A DNA stretch of 11,188 nucleotides from Nephromyces sp. MM_2019. Its lineage: Eukaryota; Apicomplexa; Aconoidasida; Nephromycida. The notes beneath the pieces are model-generated. The model was not told the DNA's origin, made no database searches, and saw nothing but the letters and a program-made list of their open reading frames with translations. This document shows, in pieces, positions 1 to 7,822 of this stretch (the first letter of the stretch is position 1; the number at the start of each line of letters is the position of its first letter). The translations under genes and the position numbers were made by a program. The DNA is taken from assembly GCA_015657535.1 (NCBI GenBank), contig JADHZB010001177.1:1124-12311 (forward strand), read 5' to 3'.

Positions 1-266
1 GCACACGCACACGCACACGCACACACAGACAAACACATAGACATACACACACGTACATGCAAATTCAAGTAAAGTAGACGCATCAAAATATATAGCATAA
101 GACATGCAGATATGTACTCAAGTTAGCAAAAACACACACGAATTTACACATACACAGACACTCAAGCTAAAACACACACGAAAACATTCCAGTTAAAACA
201 CGCTAAAGCATTAATTCACACACAGCCACAAACCCACATACCCACAAACCCACACACACCCCACAC
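1..266 (-). other. Intron of the RCC1 gene, continuing past the window edge
   Basis: On the minus strand this begins GTGTGG and is rich in GT and TTTAG words. The first 30 bases of the plus strand are a (CACACG)n-type array. No open segment with protein character was found, so it is read as intron. Confidence 0.7.
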
Positions 267-533
267 CTGATCACTCTGATCCTGTAAGCCAAGCCTACAG
301 CTCCCCCCAGTACCCCAAACTAGCAGATCTCCGGTAGAGGTTACAGCTGCTGAGGAGTAAGGACTAGCAGCCACACACACAACCCTAGACTCGATACTAC
401 GCAACCTGCGAGGTAAAAGGCAGGCTCCATGATACTTTTCTTCAGCAGGTAAACCTAGGAGAGCTCCAGTGCCAAAGCTATAGACTTGGCCTTCATTTGA
501 CAGGCAGAGTGTGTGATGAACTCCACACACAAC
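267..533 (-). CDS. RCC1 gene, third supported exon (267 nt)
   Basis: The acceptor TTCTCAG ends at 534 and the donor is CAG|GTGTGG at 266. Both are phase 0, giving 89 codons. It starts VVCGVHHTLCLSNEGQVYSFG and ends VWGTGGSCRLGLQDQSDQ, the middle of a further blade, so at least one more exon is required beyond the window. Translation past 266 gives only GT-repeat residues (VWGVCGFVGMW), which is intron. The stretch around ASPYSSAAVTSTGDLL lacks the usual CG..H and is a degenerate blade. Confidence 0.87.
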
Positions 534-1367
534 CTGAGAATTACGAGACTATCTGATTCTGGGGGGAGAAAAGAACACACAGAGACAGACAGGCAAAGAG
601 ACAAAGAGAGAGGGAAAGACAAAGAAACACTCACACACGGGCAGATAGAGGGAAAAATAGGGACAGAAGCAGAGAGACCCACACACAGGGATCCTCACAC
701 ATAGACAGATAAATGGGCAGCACCATCTACTAATATATACATAAAATAGAACATATCATCATAAAGGCAAGTACAACAACATGAACCATCAAAATTGCAC
801 TCAACAAAAAAAGCAGACATCATCACAAAGGCGCACACAAACTAGTGCATACACGCACACATACAAGCTCGCACACAGAGTCTCTATTACATTCAAAACA
901 TTCTCCAAACGCAAGCTAGCACGCACCTGAACAGCACACACACCTCCCAGGCTCGAGACTATCTTTGGGTTCAATACATCTTCTTCACTCTGATGGCCTA
1001 GCCTTCCATACTTTGCAGCCCCGAATGTATATACAGCTCCTCTACTATCAATGCACGCAGAATGAGCATCTCCTGCAGCTACAAACACCATAGTCTTCCC
1101 TTGTATAGACTGTAGCATTGTAGGTGTTAGAGCTGCACTTGTGTTTCCCAAACCAAGTCTTCCATTTCCTGGATGGAGGTTGTTAGTGTGTAGCACGTGT
1201 GTGTTGATGCAAGTTAATGTGTCTTGATGTGAGTATTTTGTGTGTTGGGTCCACGTATCAGTCTGCTCAGCTTACGCGTGTGTGTGTGTTCTGTCCATAC
1301 ATGTGCAGGTTGCGTCTATGTATGTAAATGCTACGTCTGTCTAACCGCGTGTGTGTGTGTTTGTGTG

Positions 1368-1437
<70 letters not shown>

Positions 1438-1495
1438 GTGTGTGTGCGTGTGTGTGTGTGTGTTTGTGTGTGTGTTTGTGTGTGTGTGTTCTGTC

Positions 1496-1551
<56 letters not shown>

Positions 1552-3089
1552 CTGTCCATGTGTGTGTGTGTTCTGTCCATGTGTGTGTGTGTTCTGTCCA
1601 TGTGTGTGTGTGTTCTGTCCATGTGTGTTCTGTCCATGTGTGTGTGTATTCTGTCCATGTGTGTGTGTGTGTGTGTGTGGGTTGTGTCTCTTTATGCGCA
1701 TTTTACATTTATCTACCGATATATATCTGTGTATCTATATACCGTTGTTTAAACCAGAATGAAGCTACTATATACCTAAATCTCGGCGGATTTCAAGCAT
1801 ACACACACACCTTTGCAAAGGCTAAGCCTATAAAATAAAAGGTAACTCTCCTTCTAAGATTTTCTGCTATGCTGAGCAAACTATAAAAAAATCTAAAGCG
1901 CTCTAATTGCTGCTTCACACACGCAGAAAACATAAAGCAGAAGCATATAGAGGCTCCAAACTACTAGGAAAATAGCAGAAAAAGTATGAAACAAGTTGAA
2001 AACAACAAAGAAATAAAACTACCTCGAAAAGGGGGGCTAAGTGAGTGTATTGCATCCTCGATAGCCCTCCCCCAACCCCCCAGCCTCTTAAAATTCTCCA
2101 CCACCCATTTCTGTAAATTCTCTACCCCACAACTAATCCCCCAAAAAATTCTTCATTCCTCAACCCCCCAATCCCCTGAAATTCTCTACCCCCCAACGCC
2201 CACTTACCACCATGCCCCCAGGCAAACACGCTTCCATCGCTAGTAACGCATAACGAGTGCCGTCCTCCTCCAGCACAATGCACACTAAACTCATTCTCTG
2301 GAAGCAATATCTTCTCCGGTGTATATACATCCCTCACTGAGCCGTTTCCGAGGGCTCCAGACTCACCCACCCCCCACGCATATATCGTACCATCTAGCAA
2401 TAGAGCAAGGCTATGATGAGACCCACACGAAACATACACCACATGCTTCCCTGAGGGAAAGCTAATCCTCGCGGGATTGTCGGTATACCATATCTCTTCA
2501 GCCTCCTCGTCTTCCTGACCCCAAGGCTGTGACTTCTCCCCACCCCCCTTCGCCCCCCTGCGAGAAAAAGCTGGGGGGAGATTGCTCTCTCTCCCCGTCT
2601 TTCCTTCTTCTGAGGGAGTCTTTGTGATACCACATCTTCCTCTACTTCCTAATCCCATACTATAAGCCTTAAGAAGCTTCAAAGTTGATTTTTCTTCCGG
2701 GTTTTTGCCTAGAGGAAGCAGAGAAGAGCCTTCATCTACAAGCTCTCTTTGAGGGGGCCTTTGTGCTTTTAAATCCCTCTCTTGGGTGGGTGCTCGTGCA
2801 GCTGAAATCAGCACTATAGAATGATAGGAGCCACAGGCTACCTGCATAACACTGTAGGGCTGAAAGATGTGGAGAAACAGCGGCAACCTCGTCTCAGAGA
2901 TGTGTATCCCACAGCCTAGACGATTATCAGGGTTTTGCCCCCACACTGCGAGGTAGCTGCCTACCCTAGCAGCTGCTTCCTCCCCTCCTGAGGTGGTGGT
3001 GGTGGTGGTGGTGGAAGGGGGGGGTTTGGAAGAGCTCTGTACTTCAGCAGCTACTATAGCCAAGGAATGAGTCAATCCTAAGGCGATTA
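267..3089 (-). CDS. RCC1-repeat beta-propeller protein, partial (internal exons)
   Basis: Exons on the minus strand are 3089-2208, 1168-927 and 533-267. The joins are phase 1 (codon G|GA) and phase 0, and both restore RCC1 blades: AWGHG|GNGRLGLGN and GVCAVQ|VVCGVHHTL. Blade signatures in order are IALGLTHSLAIV, VACGSYHSIVLI, VSCGSHHSLALLLDGTIYAWG, CAGGGRHSLCVTSDGSVFAWG, VAAGDAHSACIDSRGAVYTFG, VVCGVHHTLCLSNEGQVYSFG and the degenerate VAASPYSSAAVTSTGDLLVWG. RCC1-family propellers act as Ran guanine-nucleotide exchange factors or as protein-interaction scaffolds; which applies here cannot be told. A charged, low-complexity insert of about 120 residues interrupts the propeller in the first exon. 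The last exon ends at a donor in a GT-rich intron, so the 3' end of the gene lies beyond position 1. More exons probably lie upstream at 5268-5747. The family call is firm; the exact role is unknown. Confidence 0.87.
534..926 (-). other. RCC1-gene intron (393 bp)
   Basis: The donor is GTGCGT and the acceptor TTCTCAG. The transcript-sense sequence is GT-rich in its first half and shifts to a CTCTCT/CTTTCCC-rich pyrimidine half before the acceptor. Removing it joins two blades in phase 0. Confidence 0.85.
927..1168 (-). CDS. RCC1 gene, middle exon (242 nt)
   Basis: The acceptor CATCCAG ends at 1169 and has a branch-point-like CACTAACAACC about 15-20 nt upstream. The donor is CAG|GTGCGT at 926. 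The exon enters in phase 1, leaves in phase 0 and is open throughout. It completes GNGRLGLGN from the previous exon and encodes one full blade: VAAGDAHSACIDSRGAVYTFG, then KYGRLGHQSEEDVLNPKIV. The frame-restoring joins on both sides make this assignment secure. Confidence 0.88.
1281..1680. repeat. (TG)n microsatellite with 21-bp TTCTGTCCATG minisatellite
   Basis: On the plus strand, long TG runs carry repeated TTCTGTCCAT blocks at 1289, 1489, 1550, 1571, 1592, 1613, 1628 and 1649. Four intervals are exactly 21 nt and one is 15 nt, a loss of three TG units. Long open frames of Cys/Val or His/Thr across it are artefacts of the repeat. Confidence 0.93.
2060..2200. repeat. C-rich (minus strand G-rich) degenerate minisatellite
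   Basis: Several related units of about 25-35 nt read, on the minus strand, GGGGTAGAGAATTTCAGGGG and variants such as TGGGGTAGAGAATTTACAG. They start close behind the GTAAGT donor. The part at 2164-2181 is the inverted copy of 3167-3184. Confidence 0.75.
2208..3089 (-). CDS. RCC1 gene, large exon (882 nt)
   Basis: The donor is a canonical GTAAGT at 2207, phase 1. For the 5' border there are two readings. One is an acceptor CCTCCCAG ending at 3090, phase 1, behind a C-rich tract. The other is an ATG at 3111 that would be the start codon, giving MSLPTLPVIALG. I prefer the acceptor because the first residues (IALGLTHSLAIV) are the middle of a blade, and because C-rich tracts precede acceptors elsewhere in this window. 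Counting from the ATG, residues 34-40 are poly-Thr from an ACC trinucleotide repeat. AVWGQNPDNRLGCG is at 55-68 and VACGSYHSIVLI at 91-102. A low-complexity insert covers about 103-222 and contains a degenerate blade piece, YSMGLGSRGRCGI. Two good blades follow at 224-301. Confidence 0.85.
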
Positions 3090-3109
3090 CTGGGAGGGTG
3101 GGGAGTGAC

Positions 3110-3206
3110 ATGGTGGGGGTAGGGGGTGGAGAGTCTTGGAGGATTGAGGATTTGGGGGATGGAAACTTTCAGGGGATTGGGGGGGGTGAGGAAATTTAGG
3201 GGGTTG
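3110..3206. repeat. G-rich tract (minus strand C-rich), inverted partner of 2164-2181
   Basis: The plus strand has many runs of four to eight G. TTTCAGGGGATTGGGGGG at 3167-3184 matches the reverse complement of 2164-2181 exactly, and similarity continues beyond as GAGGAA..ATTT..GGGGG. In RCC1 transcript sense this is the pyrimidine tract before the 3090 acceptor. Confidence 0.85.
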
Positions 3207-4196
3207 CGAAGCTAAGAAGGCAAGTCAAAGGAGAATATCCGAGGGCTCTTCAAATGAAAAGAACATAAGATAAAACGTTTTTCCGTAAATTAGGCGATGA
3301 GATTCAATCGAATCAACTCAGTATGTGAGGCTTTTGGGGGTAGAAATTTCCACACACATGGTATTCTGCGATTTTCTATGATTTTTTGCAGGAGGGTGAG
3401 ATCGTCTTTCCGATCGATTAAATTCCTTTACTTTTTTCATTTCAAGAAGATTTCCGGCTCAATGAAGGGAAAAAGCTATAGTTTTTCAGCAAATTTTCCC
3501 CTCTTCTTTTATTTCATCCATATAAAACTCAATCTCTCTATTCTTCCAAAAACATGGAGCTTCCACGTCTAAGAAAACGCTAATTTCCATGCTTTTTCCC
3601 TAAATTAATAGCAAAAATGAGCGCTTTATATCACGAAAACCAGCGATTTTCCAAAAGAAAATACCAAAAAAATCAATGAGATCTTGAAGGCTGAAGTAGA
3701 TAGATGCCTAATATATACACATACACACACACACATGCACCCAAACGCACCAGCTTCAGAGAAAATTTCATCACATCACACTCTATGAAAGATTCCATCA
3801 TACACCCAGCTCCCTACGAAATACAACACGAAAACATACACACAAGATATGAAGATCCACTTCATCATAGCGCATTTTAGATTACCACGGAACCTATACG
3901 AATAAGCACCAAGTGAGAGCGTATCTCACTCAAACACACACATTTGAAAGAGAGTTTCTCTCCTTCTGATAATAATAGATGTTTCTTCAGCCAGTACGCA
4001 TAAAATAAGGCAAAATACACACACGTAGTCTAAATCGAAGAAAAAACCAAAAAACTCTTTTCCCTCATCTTAATCGACATTTTCTCTACAAGTTTTGCTA
4101 CATTTAAGGAGAAAACCACGGAAATCCACATTTTCCAAGCTTTCTGTGCCTACAAAACACAAATATTGAGGCAAAACAGGGAGTATCAAAGAACAT

Positions 4197-4330
4197 AGCG
4201 AGAAGAAGAGGAAGAAAAAGACTGAGAAGAAAAGGATGAAGATGAAGAGGGAGAAAGAAGAATAAGGAAACGATAAAGAAGATGAAGACGAAGGAGATGA
4301 AGAAGAGGAAGAAGATGCACGAAGTGTTGT
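4197..4330. repeat. GAA/GATGAA-rich purine tract
   Basis: About 130 nt, almost purely A and G with occasional T, built of GAAGAA, GATGAA and GAGGAA words. Its apparent Ser/Phe open frames on the minus strand come from the composition. A pyrimidine tract of the reverse type lies at about 6600-6725. Confidence 0.85.
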
Positions 4331-4629
4331 ATGCCACATAAGCTCAGGGTAATTTCATTGTATCAGCGTATCTCAGGCTCACTAAAGTATATACTTCTAG
4401 CAATAAGCAACAGGAATGGAAACTATGCATTACCAATGGATCCCACGTACACACACAGACGGAGCTATCAACAGCTTAAACAGCAAAGAAAACTTCTTCA
4501 ACACAAATTTACTTAGAAAAAGACGGAAAACTCGTAAATTCCCATTCAAAACTGCTCGAGTGAGCATAAGGAGGAGATTCTCAGTGTTTTCCTTATTCTG
4601 GGATGGCAGAAAAAATTCGAAGAGAAAAC

Positions 4630-4910
4630 ATTGTGTGTGTCTGTGTGTGTGTGTCTCTTGGTGTGTGTGTGTCTCTTGGTGTGTGCGTGTCCGTGTGTAT
4701 GTGTGTGTGCGTTTGTGTTTCGGCGTGTATGTGTGTGCACGTGTGTGTGTGTCTGCATGTCTGTGAGTGTCTGTCTGTGAGTGTCTGTGTGTGTGTGTTT
4801 CTGTGTGTGTGTCAGCATCTTGGTGTGTGCGTCTGTGTGTGTGCCTTTATGTGCCTGTGTGTGTATTGTGAATTTGGTTCTGCGTGCATGCGTTAGAGGA
4901 ATAATTCGCT
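4630..4910. repeat. Degenerate TG-rich microsatellite
   Basis: TG runs are interrupted by CTCTTGG, CTTGG, CGTGTCCG and CTGTGAGTGTCTG words. GTGTGTCTCTTGG occurs twice in tandem near 4647-4680. Both strands stay open in several frames, but only as Cys/Val or His/Thr repeats. Confidence 0.85.
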
Positions 4911-5140
4911 TGTGTGTGTACAACAAGCTAGATGTGTGTATGTTACAGAGTTAGTTCGTGCGCGTGCAGGAGAGGGCTTGATAGTCTGTGAGGAGGATGG
5001 CACCGGGATGTAGGTTAGGTGTTGGGTGCATAGTTGTGTGTGAGGTGCTCTGCTCATGTGTGTGTATGGGGGTGCACGACAGTCTGCCTATGCCTACCTG
5101 AAGATCAGTACACGCATTTGGCCAGCGTTTTTCTCCACTG

Positions 5141-5240
5141 CTGTGTGTGTGCTCCTTCCAACCCCTGTGTGTGTTCTATCAAAGCTACCTCTGTGCTCCT
5201 TCCAACCACTGTGTGTGTGCCCCCTTCAACCCATGAGTAT
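5141..5240. repeat. Short degenerate direct repeat
   Basis: GCTCCTTCCAACC followed by TGTGTGTG occurs near 5151 and 5195, a 44-nt spacing, with a third weaker copy CCCCTTCAACCC at about 5220. Confidence 0.6.
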
Positions 5241-5267
5241 GCGTGTGCGCTATTTTCAGTTCCATAC

Positions 5268-5387
5268 CGTGTATTGCTGCTGTTTTAAAGGCGTCTATCG
5301 TTTTTTTCCAAAACTCTTCAAGTTTTTCAGGCCCATTGGCTTATCGTCAACATCCAGAGTCAGCACAGTGCCGTACACCATTAGTGT
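5268..5387 (-). CDS. Probable upstream exon of the RCC1 gene, with apparent 1-nt frameshift
   Basis: The minus strand holds two overlapping frames. From an acceptor TGCTAG (5388-5390), one frame reads TLMVYGTVLTLDVDDKPMGL, which resembles the blade half GSVFAWGHGGNGRLGLGN. It meets a stop just after an A7 run (T7 at 5301-5307 on the plus strand). The other frame carries on as KKTIDAFKTAAIH and ends at a good donor G|GTATGG (5267) in phase 1. Its codon joins the 3089 exon to give AAIHVIALGLTHSLAIV. One extra A in the run would fuse the two frames with normal blade spacing, about 40 residues from GTVL to IALG against 42 in a neighbouring blade. Alternatively only 5339-5268 is exon, reading GPEKLEEFWKKTIDAF after AAG. 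The exon role is inferred, not proven. Confidence 0.5.
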
Positions 5388-5464
5388 CTAGCATGCGAAG
5401 AAGTTGGTGTATACTAATTCCTTCATGTGTGTGTGTGCGTAGCTAAGCGAATAGGATTTAAAAC

Positions 5465-5565
5465 CATGTCACATCGACATCTAGGTGCTCTACCTCTTCC
5501 CTAGCAACAACTGGATTCATTAGAAGATGCTCACTACGGTTAAACATATGAGAAGATGCTAGTTT
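5465..5565 (-). CDS. Candidate upstream RCC1-gene exon (degenerate blade)
   Basis: An open minus-strand segment follows an acceptor-like AAATTGTAG and reads KLASSHMFNRSEHLL, then MNPVVAREEVEHLDVDVTW. The P..V....L.V.V pattern has the same spacing as PTMLQSIQGKTMVFV in the confirmed exon. An in-frame TAA lies at 5460-5458. The right border is unsettled: GTTTTA at 5464 would leave phase 2, and two earlier GT sites would leave phase 0. The connection to the next segment misses about five residues expected at a CG..H motif. The plus strand of this stretch is also partly open, so coding status is moderate to low. Confidence 0.38.
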
Positions 5566-5694
5566 CTACAATTTGGAGTGCTTTTGGGGAATTTATAAGG
5601 AAGAGAAGGAGAATGAAGGCTTCACACGATAAGCAGAGGAGAGTAATAACCAAAGAAAAAGGAGAAAACATTAAATTGAAGTCATCCGCTTAAC

Positions 5695-5747
5695 TATAGA
5701 AAACTGTAGTAAATCGCAAAAATTACTCCCCGTTATCAGTGTGTTAG
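5695..5747 (-). CDS. Candidate small RCC1-gene exon (53 nt)
   Basis: Between an acceptor-like TTTCTCAG and a donor-like GTTAAG (5694), the minus strand reads NTLITGSNFCDLLQFSI. This resembles the blade segment HTLCLSNEGQVYSFG and the VTSTGDLLVWG seen in a confirmed exon. Joined in phase 0 to the 5565 segment, the distance from DLL to the following Pro is 25 residues, against 24 in a confirmed blade. The segment is short and rests on pattern similarity only. Confidence 0.3.
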
Positions 5748-5939
5748 CTGAGAAAGCTTTGTGTGTGTGTATCTAGAGTGAAGCTGTAGTGTGTGTCAAT
5801 TGATAAAGCTGCAGTGTACGTACAACTCTGCAGAAAATTACTCTTTTTGACAAAACCTTAAAAAGCGGTTTTCAAGGGCGATGATAGAAATTCTCACTGC
5901 GATTTAGGTGCCTAGCATTAGCGCGAGCCACACATACAA

Positions 5940-6285
5940 GCCCGAATGAGTGGATTTCACAATGCACACACACTCGAATGTCTTCGTGGCGGAGTACACA
6001 CACCTGCACTCGAATGTGGTGGTGGTGCAGCGCACACACGCCAGACTTGGGTGATTACACGGGAATACACACATACTCGAACGAAGTGACTATGCAACAC
6101 ACACACGGTGATTGCGTGACACACTCCCGGTGATTACCCCACATACGCACTCAGTCATTCCACAACACACACACACACTCGGTGATTGATTACCCAACAC
6201 ACACACCCGATGACGACACAACACACACCGGGTGATTGCACAACACATACGCAATCAGTCGGCACAACGCACACACCTAGCGCAA
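5940..6285. repeat. Degenerate CA-rich minisatellite with GGTGATT cores
   Basis: Irregular units of about 30-45 nt combine an ACACACAC run with a CTCGGTGATTRC or CTCGAATG core. GGTGATT or a close variant recurs near 6048, 6108, 6129, 6180 and 6231, among others. Confidence 0.8.
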
Positions 6286-6464
6286 ATTCGCAGGTTATTT
6301 GAAGATTTCAGAGAGCTACGGAGCTGAAGTTTGCACACACACACACACACGCGCACACTAACAAAGTTTAAGCTGATCGCTTCATCAAGCTTTATGAAGG
6401 AGAAAAAAACTGCAATTCTATAGATTTTTGGATTTGTAACATGAACGCTTCGTATTAAGCTTCT

Positions 6465-6730
6465 TCCTCTTCTTCTCATACTTTTAGCTTCAAGTTTGAT
6501 GAGGAAGTATTCCCAATTTTGTAATAGTTTTATGGGTTCTGTTATTCCACATCTTCTTTAGTAAGCACCGTCTTCAACTCATCTTTTACAAGCAAATTTG
6601 GTTGCATTCATTCATCTTCCTCTTCATACTTATCTTCATCATCTTCCCCATCTTTTTCTTCTTCATTCCTTCATCCTCAACAACTTCATCATCTTCATCT
6701 TCATCTTCTCCTTCATCTTCCTAATCTTCA
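6465..6730. repeat. CTTC/CATCTT pyrimidine-rich tract
   Basis: CTTCTTCCTCTTCTTCTC is followed by many CTTCATCTTC words, densest at 6600-6725. It is roughly the reverse complement in character of the purine tract at 4197-4330. No exon is apparent. Confidence 0.75.
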
Positions 6731-7078
6731 CTCCTGAAGATGTATATTAATAAATCTCCCTCATTTTTTCACATGAAATCTGCTATAATCATAAGCTTTC
6801 GCTTCATCCTTCCTCCTGAGTTTTCAACAAGTTTTTCTACGAATATAAACGGCAGCTTGTCTTCTAAACTCCCACCATCTTCTTCATATTTCATCCAAAC
6901 TATTTGAAAAAGCAGCAAACGAACCTCTTTTCTCTTCTTTTTGTTGTGTGTGCTTCGTGCTTTTCTCATTGAAATCGTAGTATTGCTCGGATTACTTCAT
7001 CTTATTGAATATTTTTATAGCTTTTTTGGTCTCTCACACCGGCTTGCACTCGCTGAGACTCTCAACACACCAGGGAAG

Positions 7079-7686
7079 GTAACTTTGTATGTGTGATGCT
7101 TTCTGAAGAGTTTAGTTATCGTAATGAGGATGAGTGTATTCGCTTCTTGTAGTGTGTCATTTTTGTAATCTGTGCTTGAATCATGTGTGTTGGAGTCAGA
7201 GAGTGTAAGTTTTATGGTGTGCGCGTCTATAAAGAATCTCCTAGTATGTTGCTCCGAAGAGTATTGGTGTATGTGTATCTTGGAGGAGTATTATGGTGTG
7301 TGTGTGTGGTTGCGAAGAGTATTGATGTGCGTTTCTTGGAGAAGTATGATGGTGTGTATGGCTTTGAAGAGTGTGTGTATGTCTTGGAATATTATTTTGT
7401 GTGCTGGTATGAAGAGTGTGTGTGTGTGTCTTGGAGGAGTATTATGGTGTATGCGTTTGTGAAGGGTCTGTTCTTGATAGGTCTTATGGTGTGTGCGTCT
7501 TTGAGGAGTCTCATGGCGTGTGTGCGTCATTGGGGAGCCTCACCCTCTGTGTTTGCCCCTCATCTCACTGCGTTTGTATCGGCGCATTTTGTGTGTGCAA
7601 GAGCTGCCAAAGCATTCGATAATAACTGTATATCCTCCCACATTGTATTGCGTGCTTCCTATGAGTTCCGCCTTGTGTTTGTTCAG
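7079..7686 (+). other. Possible 5'UTR intron of the amine oxidase gene
   Basis: GGGAAG|GTAACTTTG at 7078/7079 is the same donor word as the confirmed one after the first coding exon, AGGAG|GTAACTTTA at 7822/7823. TTGTGTTTGTTCAG at 7686 is a fair acceptor. The material between has the TG-rich composition of the confirmed introns. No coding exon is evident before 7079, so this would be a leader intron. Inference only. Confidence 0.35.
7200..7560. repeat. Degenerate TG-rich minisatellite of about 30 bp
   Basis: Variants of a unit like CTTGGAGGAGTATTATGGTG plus TGTGTGCGT recur through the stretch, with GAAGAGT, GGAGTATTATGGTG and GAGGAGTCTCATGG forms. Open frames of up to 171 codons cross it on the plus strand but lack protein-family character and vary with the repeat. 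Confidence 0.75.
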
Positions 7687-7742
7687 AGCTATTCCTGACA
7701 TTCATGTGTGTGTGCGGAAGCTGGTATTTGGAAGACGGTGAA

Positions 7743-7822
7743 ATGGAGGAGATTGTAGACTTGCTTATAGTGGGCTCTGGTGTTGCTGGACTCTCAGCTT
7801 GCGTGGAGTTCATCAAGAGGAG
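7743..7822 (+). CDS. Amine oxidase exon 1 (80 nt)
   Basis: ATG at 7743 starts [19 protein letters not shown], with the usual short lead before the first beta strand of an FAD fold. The donor is GAG|GTAACT, phase 2. An in-frame ATG at 7704 would add 13 residues (MCVCGSWYLEDGE), which look less natural and partly derive from a TG run. Confidence 0.87.

Larger units (their letters stand above)
1169..2207 (-). other. RCC1-gene intron (1039 bp) with G-rich head and microsatellite
   Basis: It runs from GTAAGT at 2207 to CATCCAG at 1169, phase 1. The transcript-sense 5' end (2207-2060) is full of G runs. The middle, about 1710-2030, is unremarkable AT-rich DNA. Positions 1280-1680 are a TG/CA microsatellite mixed with a 21-bp minisatellite. 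Confidence 0.88.
3090..5267 (-). other. Long AT-rich and repeat-rich stretch, probably an RCC1-gene intron (2178 bp)
   Basis: No convincing exon was found on either strand here. It runs from the donor-like GTATGG at 5267 to the acceptor CCTCCCAG at 3090, phase 1. Contents are the C-rich tract, AT-rich DNA at 3210-4180, a purine tract at 4197-4330, degenerate TG repeats at 4630-4910, and a direct repeat with GCTCCTTCCAACC near 5151 and 5195. If the ATG at 3111 is the true start, this stretch would be promoter and upstream DNA instead. Confidence 0.5.
5748..7742. other. Region between the divergent genes, no secure coding sequence
   Basis: It holds TG-flavoured DNA to 5940, a CA-rich minisatellite to about 6285, AT-rich DNA, a CTTC/ATCTTC pyrimidine tract at about 6465-6730, AT-rich DNA to 7020, and a TG-rich minisatellite at 7200-7560. 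A few short minus-strand segments look weakly exon-like, for example 6329-6283 reading LRSSLKSSNNLRICA between CAG and GTGTGT, but nothing ties them to a family. Promoters of both genes would be expected here; no specific element was recognised. Confidence 0.6.

Noticed and set aside
1242..1838. Plus- and minus-strand open frames rich in Cys/Val or His/Thr
   Set aside because: They are translations of (TG)n/(CA)n inside the RCC1-gene intron and have no protein-family features.
3111..3111. ATG at 3111 as a certain start of the RCC1 protein
   Set aside because: Not excluded, but the protein would start within a blade, and a C-rich tract with CCTCCCAG lies at this point, so an acceptor at 3090 is preferred.
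3297..3572. Plus-strand 91-codon open frame
   Set aside because: AT-rich sequence rich in Phe/Ser/Lys, no recognisable domain, no splice or family support.
4070..4339. Minus-strand Ser/Phe-rich open frames
   Set aside because: They arise from the GAA/CTT tract; no motif or splice context supports coding.
5034..5446. Plus-strand Cys-rich open frames
   Set aside because: The sense is carried better by the minus strand (RCC1-like blades with a matching splice phase), and these frames contain TG-repeat residues.
7172..7741. Plus-strand frames of up to 171 codons before the amine oxidase ATG
   Set aside because: They follow the TG minisatellite, show no domain, and overlap one another in different frames.
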